From an uncultured Desulfobacca sp. (GTDB lineage: Bacteria; Desulfobacterota; Desulfobaccia; Desulfobaccales; Desulfobaccaceae), in assembly GCA_937958145.1 (NCBI GenBank), contig CALGOE010000204.1:1-10893 (forward strand): 10,893 nucleotides of DNA. Direction: 5' to 3'. Positions 1 to 5,566 of the stretch are shown piece after piece (within the stretch, counting starts at the first letter, position 1; every line of letters starts with the position of its first letter). Below the pieces are notes generated by a model. The model saw only the letters and a list, made by a program, of their open reading frames with translations, ran no database searches and was not told where the DNA came from. Made by a program: the position numbers and the translations under genes.

Positions 1-245
1 CTAAAGTCCGCCAACCTCAGACCAACGGCTTGGTGGAACGTTTTCGCCGCACCGTGCTGGACGAGTTCCTCCGGGAGGCCTTCCGTACCAAACTTTATGA
101 GTCAGTAGAGGCCCTTCAAGAGGATTTCGATCATTGGCTGCACTATTACAACTATGAGAGGCCGCACCAAGGCTATCGCAATATGGGCCGTCGGCCCGTT
201 GACACTATAAATTTGTTCCTGGAAAACGTCCAAAAAGAAGGTTAG
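1..245 (+). CDS. IS481-family transposase, C-terminal fragment (5' end outside window)
   Basis: This is the last 81 or so codons of a DDE transposase; codons are in frame from base 3 and end at TAG (243-245). The readable part has the integrase-core hallmark QTNGLVERFRRT, whose Glu in VERF would be the third catalytic acid of the DDE triad. It is followed by the HYYNYERPHQGYRNMGRRP segment, characteristic of the IS481/IS3-like integrase-core C-terminus. The enzyme cuts and joins IS ends. It faces the polysaccharide operon and overlaps the 3' end of the wzt reading frame by about 40 bases. The fragment reads cleanly, without stops. Whether the whole element is intact cannot be seen, because the first two catalytic Asp residues lie outside the window. 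Family assignment is from motif recognition. Confidence 0.85.
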   Translation, partial: KVRQPQTNGLVERFRRTVLDEFLREAFRTKLYESVEALQEDFDHWLHYYNYERPHQGYRNMGRRPVDTINLFLENVQKEG

Positions 246-252
246 TAATACA
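1..252 (+). mobile_element. Right end of an IS481-family insertion sequence
   Basis: The transposase stop codon is followed seven bases later by ACA at 250-252, that is TGT read from the element's outer end. IS481-family elements typically begin TGT and end ACA, and their transposase genes often stop very close to the right terminus. In the opposing wzt frame, TGT is also where the protein changes from a plausible Wzt C-terminus (VWSVKKKDG) to residues encoded by IS DNA (CITNLLFG...). The boundary at 252 is inferred; the left end and any target duplication are outside the window. Confidence 0.6.
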
Positions 253-1479
253 CCCATCTTTCTTCTTAACTGACCATACCGCAATCGGCTTTATCATTCC
301 CAAATAATCTACATCTGTTGATCTCGGCCCCTCAAATGTGAGTTTTAAACGCAACTGTTTTTTACTTATCCATCTTGCCCGGTGAACACCGACAATGAGT
401 TCGGCAAAATATGATGTATTTTGAAAAATATTTGCTGGAAAAGAACATTCTGATACATATACGCCCGGATCTCGGTCTGCAAGGCCAATTGCTTCTAAAT
501 CATAAGTTCTAAATATGTGTTGGCCATCATTGGAGTATATATCAAATCCTAATAATAAATTGTTTATCCTATTCTTTAATTTATATAAAATATAGATTTT
601 AAAGGGTCGCTGAGTACTTAAAATATTATTATTTGTTCCATCTTGATTAATAATTATATCTAATAGCTTAAAATCTTTTTCATCAACGGATATTAATGAC
701 TGAGACTGTCCAAGCTCATTAAAATTCAAATAATATGAAATAATATCTGTAGGATAACCAGTTTTTAATAATGCACCTTGATCAAAAAAATTAACTATAC
801 TGCATAAATCCCGCACCGCGCCCATATTATGACTCACGAACAAAACCGTGCGGCCTTCCTGGGCGACGTCGCTCATCTTGCCCAGGCATTTTTTCTGGAA
901 GGCGGCGTCGCCCACGGCCAGGACTTCGTCCACGAGCAAAATTTCCGGGTCCAGGTGGGCGGCAACGGCAAAGGCCAGACGGACGTACATGCCGGAAGAG
1001 TAGCGCTTCACCGGCGTGTCCAAAAACTTTTCCACTTCGGCGAAGGCGACGATCTCATCGAATTTGCGGTCGATCTCCGCCCTTTTCATGCCGAGAATGG
1101 CGGCGTTGAGGTAGATGTTCTCCCGGCCGGTGAGTTCGGGATGGAAGCCGGTGCCCACTTCCAGGAGGGAGCCGATCCGGCCGTGGATTTCGGCCCGCCC
1201 GGTGGTGGGTTCGGTGATGCGGGAGAGGATCTTCAGCAGGGTGGTCTTGCCGGCGCCGTTGCGGCCGATGATGCCCACAACCTCGCCGTGCTTGATCTCC
1301 AAAGAGACGTCTTTCAGGGCCCAGATGTGATCTTCCGGCTGATTATCCTGGGGGTGGCGGCGGAACAGGCGGCCAAAACCCTGGGCAATACTGTCCCTAA
1401 GGGTATAATAGCGTTCCTGCCGGGCGCCGATCTTATACTGTTTGCCTAAATTTTCCAAACGGATGGCGAAGTTGCTCAT
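205..1479 (-). CDS. wzt: Polysaccharide ABC exporter ATPase (Wzt-like), with glycan-recognition C-terminal domain
   Basis: This is the cytoplasmic ATPase of an ABC-2 exporter that moves undecaprenyl-linked polysaccharide across the inner membrane with Wzm. The nucleotide-binding domain covers residues 1 to about 240: Walker A GRNGAGKTT (72-80), signature YSSGM (160-164), Walker B ILLVDE (180-185), H-loop His217. Residues about 260-424 match in position and size the Wzt C-terminal beta-sandwich that recognises the finished glycan. Base composition changes sharply at about residue 220: 1201-1260 has 39 G+C of 60, while 541-600 has 8 of 60, which suggests a chimeric gene. The last 15 codons (208-252) lie inside IS DNA, so the native C-terminus is replaced, probably with little loss. 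The first 64 bp are duplicated at 2581-2644. No good ribosome binding site precedes the ATG, but the N-terminus fits the family. Its partner wzm is separated from it by two genes. Confidence 0.92.
   Translation of the reverse strand: MSNFAIRLENLGKQYKIGARQERYYTLRDSIAQGFGRLFRRHPQDNQPEDHIWALKDVSLEIKHGEVVGIIGRNGAGKTTLLKILSRITEPTTGRAEIHGRIGSLLEVGTGFHPELTGRENIYLNAAILGMKRAEIDRKFDEIVAFAEVEKFLDTPVKRYSSGMYVRLAFAVAAHLDPEILLVDEVLAVGDAAFQKKCLGKMSDVAQEGRTVLFVSHNMGAVRDLCSIVNFFDQGALLKTGYPTDIISYYLNFNELGQSQSLISVDEKDFKLLDIIINQDGTNNNILSTQRPFKIYILYKLKNRINNLLLGFDIYSNDGQHIFRTYDLEAIGLADRDPGVYVSECSFPANIFQNTSYFAELIVGVHRARWISKKQLRLKLTFEGPRSTDVDYLGMIKPIAVWSVKKKDGCITNLLFGRFPGTNL
1416..1479 (-). repeat. 64-bp direct repeat, copy A (5' end of wzt)
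   Basis: These bases are identical to 2581-2644, in the same orientation, and cover the wzt start codon plus the first 20 codons and one base of codon 22. Identity stops exactly at the ATG on the upstream side and after base one of codon 22 on the other. The two copies flank the glycosyltransferase gene and its AT-rich borders. Confidence 0.97.
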
Positions 1480-1560
1480 GTATTATACCGATTGCAATAT
1501 AATATATTGATATTACATATTTATTCTATTGTATAGTAAATATAATACTGGCATTGAATA
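1480..1560. other. AT-rich spacer between the GT2 gene and wzt
   Basis: This 81-base spacer consists almost wholly of A and T runs. On the minus strand TATAAT lies two bases before the wzt ATG, too close to serve as an ordinary -10 box for that gene with a leader. I see no convincing -35 box, Shine-Dalgarno sequence or terminator. Confidence 0.5.
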
Positions 1561-2493
1561 TTATTTAATTCCCTTAAAAGATAGTCCGATATGATGTATT
1601 ACTTCTTTTATTTGCCATAATGCTTTCCTCCACTCACCCACTAATAAACTGCGCCTTGCTTTTGAGAAGCCAACCCGGGCCCGATACAGCTCCATATATC
1701 GATAACCCAGCATTATGGTATTCTTTTCTCGGTCATCAAGGTTTTTCGATAAGTAAAATTTCTTTCTGATGTAATATTCTTTCTCCAACATTAATTTACT
1801 GTGGCGCGAAGTATTGCAATCGTGCCTTCTCCACGAATATATTATTCTGTTTACAAAGGCTATATGTCCCAGACGGCTCAGGCGCAGCCACATGTCCCAA
1901 TCATCACAAGGAACAGCATTGGAATCGAAACCGCCGATCTGCTCCATTTTTTCTCGCCGCATCATGATACTGTTGGCCGGAATAATATCCTTAAAAGCCA
2001 AAACGGCAAAGGTGGTAGGGGCAGAAACCGGCCAAATTTTCAAAAGTTTTCCATGAATGCCGCGCCTTCGTATCGGCCATGCTAACGGTTTACCATCTAT
2101 GATCTGAGGTATCCCAGCATTGTCGATAATTTGCGCCATACCGTGAGCCGCCACTGCCTCTTTATCTCCTTCCAGCGCCGTCAAGAGTAATTCCAGGGCA
2201 TCCGGTTCATAGACGTCATCGTGATCAAGGAGCATGCAGTATTTATAATTTGGCTTGGCCTCAAGTAACCCTCGATTGCGAGCCCTGGCGATACCGCCGT
2301 TCCTTTGATGCACAACCCGAAAACGTCTATCCAGGCGAGAGAAATTTTCGGCTATTTCCGCAGTACTGTCAGTAGAGCCATCGTTGACAATAATCGCTTC
2401 CCAGTCTGGCACAGTCTGGGCCAAGACACTTTTCAGAGTCCAAGCTAAATATTTTTCTGAATTATAGGCCGGAATTATGATTGAAACACACAT
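1561..2493 (-). CDS. Glycosyltransferase family 2 (GT-A fold)
   Basis: This 310-residue cytoplasmic enzyme probably transfers a sugar from a nucleotide sugar to the growing lipid-linked glycan. Family 2 marks are clear: N-terminal SIIIPAYNSEKYL (4-16), VNDGSTDST (36-44), GGIARARNRGL (66-76), the metal-binding acidic motif DHDD (90-93), GGFD (187-190) and the acceptor-side acidic motif DDWDMWLRL (197-205). Residues beyond about 230 are basic, with no obvious membrane helix. Family 2 sequence does not reveal the sugar or linkage. The gene is more AT-rich than the operon core and is flanked by the 64-bp wzt repeat, so it looks acquired. It starts at ATG with no clear Shine-Dalgarno; a promoter-like sequence lies just upstream. 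Confidence 0.9.
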   Translation of the reverse strand: MCVSIIIPAYNSEKYLAWTLKSVLAQTVPDWEAIIVNDGSTDSTAEIAENFSRLDRRFRVVHQRNGGIARARNRGLLEAKPNYKYCMLLDHDDVYEPDALELLLTALEGDKEAVAAHGMAQIIDNAGIPQIIDGKPLAWPIRRRGIHGKLLKIWPVSAPTTFAVLAFKDIIPANSIMMRREKMEQIGGFDSNAVPCDDWDMWLRLSRLGHIAFVNRIIYSWRRHDCNTSRHSKLMLEKEYYIRKKFYLSKNLDDREKNTIMLGYRYMELYRARVGFSKARRSLLVGEWRKALWQIKEVIHHIGLSFKGIK

Positions 2494-2509
2494 ATATCAA
2501 TGTTTGAAA

Positions 2510-2538
2510 ATTAAACTATCTTCATAAATATTTTTCAA
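2510..2538 (-). promoter_or_regulatory. Possible sigma-70-type promoter for the GT2 gene
   Basis: On the minus strand TTGAAA (2533-2538) and TTTAAT (2510-2515) are separated by exactly 17 bases. Each matches five of six bases of the consensus -35 and -10 boxes. Transcription would begin about 10 bases before the GT2 ATG at 2493. Such matches are common by chance in AT-rich DNA, so this is a candidate only. Confidence 0.4.
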
Positions 2539-2560
2539 ATATTGGTATTCCACAAAGAAT

Positions 2561-2644
2561 TTAATAAGATTTTATTATGACCTGCCGGGCGCCGATCTTA
2601 TACTGTTTGCCTAAATTTTCCAAACGGATGGCGAAGTTGCTCAT
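2561..2644 (-). pseudogene. Remnant of the 5' end of wzt (displaced start fragment)
   Basis: The fragment starts with ATG at 2644 and encodes the same first 21 residues as the intact Wzt (MSNFAIRLENLGKQYKIG and the next three). It then departs into VIIKSY and a TAA at 2561-2563, a 27-codon frame. The first 64 bases (2581-2644) are identical to the intact gene at 1416-1479. It sits 36 bases after the stop of the propeller-protein gene, where a wzt gene once following it would start. I read it as a recombination scar rather than a working peptide; translation cannot be excluded. Confidence 0.8.
2581..2644 (-). repeat. 64-bp direct repeat, copy B (displaced wzt 5' end)
   Basis: Exact duplicate of 1416-1479. 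The copies are 1165 bases apart (start to start) and bracket the GT2 gene. At 64 bp it is much longer than normal transposition target duplications, so homologous recombination or cassette integration is the more likely origin. Confidence 0.97.
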
Positions 2645-2670
2645 TATTCTCAATTGATGTATGCAACCAA

Positions 2671-2690
2671 TTAGTATAATTTAGTATAAT
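2671..2690. repeat. Tandem 10-bp repeat at the end of the propeller-protein gene
   Basis: TTAGTATAAT occurs twice in a row at 2671-2680 and 2681-2690. The second copy contains the stop codon of the 2681-3745 gene. This may be simple slippage in AT-rich DNA. Confidence 0.7.
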
Positions 2691-3745
2691 AAGGGAAACG
2701 TCATGAGACCGATGAAAGCATTGGTTGGGGTTCTCACCCGTTTTTTCCAGCCATCCACGGCCACCAGCCACCGATTGTCTCCGACGTTTAATGGCGAAAT
2801 ATGATGCATGCCTCCAGAATTCCAGCCCTGCGTCGCCGGAGGAAACAGAGGTCCTTCACCAAGGAGATGTTCTTCAAACTCTTCTGAAGATAACTTGGTT
2901 ATGTTGAATGCATATATCTGCTTGCCGTATTCAGGCTCATCATCCTGGGCGAAACGGATAATGGTATCGTCAACTCGTATTATCCTGCCGGCACAGCGAG
3001 CATGGTGAGGATTGCCGGAGATTACTGGATTTTTTTTATGCGGTGACCACTTGCCCATAAGCTCATCAGCATGGAATATACTTAAATTATCATTTTTCCC
3101 GAAAGTCTTGTCCGTAGCAAAAAGCCACCATTTCCCCTCATGATGAATTACGGAGGCATCAACAAATTTTCCTTCAACCAGAGTCTTGATGTATTGCCAT
3201 TTCCGGGGAAAATCAACTGCCTTGTAGAGACGGATACCGTTGGCCTGCCAGGTCTCCGGGATCATGTAATATTCATCTTGATATTGAAAAACCTGAGGAT
3301 ATGACAGATGAAAAGGCTCCGACAGGACTACAGAGACATACTCCCAACTCTGGCCATCGGAGCTTTTTGCTACTGCCAAATCTCCCTTTTTGGTTTTTAG
3401 ATTATAGACCTCGAAAAATATATAATATTCATCATTATTTTTGACCAAAAAAGGATCGGCCACAAAGGCAGCCTTGATATCTTTAACATTGTTTGCAGTG
3501 ATAACTGCCTTAATATTTTCATTGGAATGCAATACATTATTAGTATTGTAAACGCCAATTTTATAATCATTCTGTTCAACATAATAATCAGAAAAAACCT
3601 TATAAATACGATAAGGCCGTTGGGTAGATAAAATCACATTGAAAGCAGAATATGAAAAAATCAAGAACGCCAAGATAATATATATTATGAATCTGGATCG
3701 TTTGGCAGTCAGAACATTTTTCTTTTCGGCGATTTTCTTTCTCAT
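2681..3745 (-). CDS. Membrane-anchored five-bladed-propeller protein (GINT1 N-terminal-like / GH43-like fold)
   Basis: The 354-residue protein has a basic N-terminus and one hydrophobic helix (about 18-36), suggesting an inner-membrane anchor with a periplasmic domain. The rest carries repeating blades recalling the N-terminal domain of glucosamine inositolphosphorylceramide transferase 1 and GH43-like propellers: ADPFLVKNNDEYYIFFEV (96-113), SYPQVFQYQDEYYMIPET (148-165), DASVIHHEGKWWLFATD (196-212), GRIIRVDDTIIRFAQDD (253-269). Asp97, Glu164 and Asp196 lie at blade positions that are acidic in such propellers; catalysis is not shown. Bacterial relatives often sit in polysaccharide clusters, so a role in glycan modification is plausible, but no reaction can be assigned. 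Its ATG directly abuts the wzm stop (TAAATG), so translation is probably coupled. It is distinctly more AT-rich than wzm. Confidence 0.75.
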   Translation of the reverse strand: MRKKIAEKKNVLTAKRSRFIIYIILAFLIFSYSAFNVILSTQRPYRIYKVFSDYYVEQNDYKIGVYNTNNVLHSNENIKAVITANNVKDIKAAFVADPFLVKNNDEYYIFFEVYNLKTKKGDLAVAKSSDGQSWEYVSVVLSEPFHLSYPQVFQYQDEYYMIPETWQANGIRLYKAVDFPRKWQYIKTLVEGKFVDASVIHHEGKWWLFATDKTFGKNDNLSIFHADELMGKWSPHKKNPVISGNPHHARCAGRIIRVDDTIIRFAQDDEPEYGKQIYAFNITKLSSEEFEEHLLGEGPLFPPATQGWNSGGMHHISPLNVGDNRWLVAVDGWKKRVRTPTNAFIGLMTFPLLY

Positions 3746-4603
3746 TTACACCACATCCGCAAACGTCTTTTCCATGCGCCGGAAGTAGATCAGGCCGGTG
3801 ATCAGCAGCAAGGCCACCATAATCCAGGAGACGATCATCATGGGCCCTAGGTCGACGTCTTTACCCAGCAGGGCCCAGCGGAAGCCCTCCACCACGCCGG
3901 CCATGGGATTGAGGCCCAGGAAGACACGCCATGGTTCCGGCACCAGGCTGCTGGGGTAGGCGATGGGGGAGGCAAAAAGCCATAATTGCACCAGGAAGGG
4001 AGTAGTGTGCCGCACGTCCCGGTACTTGACGTTCAGGGCTGATAACCACAGGCCCACGGCCAGGGCCGTAGCGATGGCCATTACTATAAAGGCCGGCAAC
4101 GTTAAAACTCGTAGGTCAGGAAAAATCCCATAGTATACCATCATGCCCAGCAGCACCACAAAGGCAATGGCAAAATCCACCAGACCGGATAAAACGGCCG
4201 TGGCAGGGATGATCAGACGGGGGAAATACACTTTGGTTATCAGGTTCTGGTTGGCCACCAGACTGTTGCTGGAGTCCCCCAGGGCTTTGGCAAACAACTG
4301 CCAGGGGAGCAGGGCACAGTAGGCAAAGATGGGGTAGGGAATGCCATCCGAGGGAATCTTGCCCAGCTTGCCAAAAAAGATGGTAAAAACCACCATGGTC
4401 ATGAAAGGCTGGATGATGGCCCAGGCCGCGCCCAGGGTGGTCTGTTTGTAGCGGACTTTGACGTCCCGCCAGATGAGGAAATAAAGGAGTTCGCGGTATT
4501 CCCAGAATTCCTTAAAATTGATCGAAATCAGGCCCTTGGCCGGCTGGATGATGGTTACCGGCAACTCGGTGGGCGGAAGAGCACTCTCTTCGACTGGCGC
4601 CAT
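3746..4603 (-). CDS. wzm: Polysaccharide ABC-2 exporter permease (Wzm/RfbD/TagG type)
   Basis: The 285-residue inner-membrane permease forms the channel through which Wzt drives lipid-linked glycan. The N-terminal cytoplasmic part leads into the family motif RDVKVRYKQTTLGAAW (46-61). About six hydrophobic segments follow (around 60-79, 91-107, 134-159, 167-190, 202-216, 254-274). NPMAGVVEGFRWALLG (232-247) is the conserved loop before the last helix. The length is normal for the family. The start is well supported: GAGG at 4610-4613 on the minus strand sits six bases before the ATG, and the ATG abuts the stop of the kinase gene (TAAATG). The gene is GC-rich like the core genes upstream, while everything that follows it except the wzt ATPase half is more AT-rich. 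Confidence 0.93.
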   Translation of the reverse strand: MAPVEESALPPTELPVTIIQPAKGLISINFKEFWEYRELLYFLIWRDVKVRYKQTTLGAAWAIIQPFMTMVVFTIFFGKLGKIPSDGIPYPIFAYCALLPWQLFAKALGDSSNSLVANQNLITKVYFPRLIIPATAVLSGLVDFAIAFVVLLGMMVYYGIFPDLRVLTLPAFIVMAIATALAVGLWLSALNVKYRDVRHTTPFLVQLWLFASPIAYPSSLVPEPWRVFLGLNPMAGVVEGFRWALLGKDVDLGPMMIVSWIMVALLLITGLIYFRRMEKTFADVV

Positions 4604-5566
4604 TTACTTCCTCAACTTCTTGAAAAATGACCAGAAAGAGCTATTCTGGCTTTTGCCGTTATTGCCATAACGGTGATAATACCGCTGGTAATACCGCTTG
4701 GTGGAGACATGCTCGGCCTTGTTAAAAACATACCCGAGAACAGGATGGGGGGCAAGCAATTCCTTGCATTTGGCCAGGTCTTCCCGGGGGGTGCGCCGGG
4801 CTTCGACGACCACAATAATACCGTCCACCATGGGGGCAAAGGCCAGGGCATCGGCATAGGACAACATGGGCGGCAGGTCGAACAAGACGTAGCGGTCAGG
4901 GTAGTAGTGTTTCAATTCTGGCACCAACCCCATCATCCGGGGCGAGCGGATAAGCTCCGTGGCCCATTCGCTGGCTTTGCCAGCCGGCAGCAGCACCAGC
5001 CGATCCAGACCTTGCGGGTGCACCAGGAGTTCGGGAATAGACCTGTTGCCCTCCAGATAATCCATCAGGCCCGCTTCCTCTGACAACCCGAAATATTTGC
5101 TCAGGGCCGGGGCCCGCAGGTCGGCATCCACCAACAGGACCGTTTGGGAGAGCTCCTGGGACAGGCTGATGGCCAGATTGATGGACGTCAGACTCTTGCC
5201 TTCGTTGGGCAGCGCGCTGGTGATCATCAGGACATTGCGGTGTTCGGCCACGGTTCTCTGCAGGATCTGGGTCCGCAGATGCCGGTAGCTCTCAGCTATA
5301 AGGGGATTGGCGCCGCCCGCCAGGATGCGGTTGTGTTGCAACGTGGCTATATCCACCGGCACGACGCGCGTCGTCGTATAACTGATATCCTGGGGCGGCC
5401 GGTAGAGCCCGCCTGCAGGTGCACTGTCGGCCACCATCTCCGGCTTTTTCTGTCGCTCAAGACTCTGCCGCTCAGCCGCAGCTTTTTTGATCGCCTTTTC
5501 GATAAATCCCACGATAGAGCTCTTTCCTTCGTGTAAGGTTAGATCAGTTTTCGGGTCCGACGCCAC
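4604..5566 (-). CDS. CpsD/CapB-family tyrosine autokinase, exosortase-system type
   Basis: This cytoplasmic bacterial tyrosine kinase works with the Wzz-like protein encoded just upstream to control chain length or assembly. It shows Walker A SALPNEGKS (117-125), Walker A' LLVDADLR (144-151) and Walker B YVLFDLPP (226-233). A C-terminal tyrosine cluster KRYYQRYYHRYG (290-301) is the likely autophosphorylation site. The kinase is separate from the membrane protein rather than fused as in Wzc. The start is uncertain: GTG at 5566 gives 320 residues and a 28-base overlap with the upstream gene but has no Shine-Dalgarno. GTG at 5512 (Val19) follows the purine-rich AAGGAAAGAG and would give the start MGFIEKAIKKA, closer to how I recall this family beginning. 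Its stop abuts the wzm start. Confidence 0.9.
   Translation of the reverse strand: MASDPKTDLTLHEGKSSIVGFIEKAIKKAAAERQSLERQKKPEMVADSAPAGGLYRPPQDISYTTTRVVPVDIATLQHNRILAGGANPLIAESYRHLRTQILQRTVAEHRNVLMITSALPNEGKSLTSINLAISLSQELSQTVLLVDADLRAPALSKYFGLSEEAGLMDYLEGNRSIPELLVHPQGLDRLVLLPAGKASEWATELIRSPRMMGLVPELKHYYPDRYVLFDLPPMLSYADALAFAPMVDGIIVVVEARRTPREDLAKCKELLAPHPVLGYVFNKAEHVSTKRYYQRYYHRYGNNGKSQNSSFWSFFKKLRK

Noticed and set aside
829..1449. Long plus-strand open frame opposite the wzt ATPase region (206 codons)
   Set aside because: It mirrors the highly conserved ATPase frame in GC-rich DNA, has no family motifs, and is a composition-driven shadow.
1482..1487. TATAAT on the minus strand just before the wzt ATG as a -10 box
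   Set aside because: Only two bases from the start codon, no -35 box, and the surrounding DNA is AT-rich enough to give such matches by chance.
597..3640. Shared heptapeptide ILSTQRP in the Wzt C-terminal domain and in the propeller protein near its membrane helix
   Set aside because: Codons differ, surrounding sequence does not align, and the structural settings differ; most likely coincidence.
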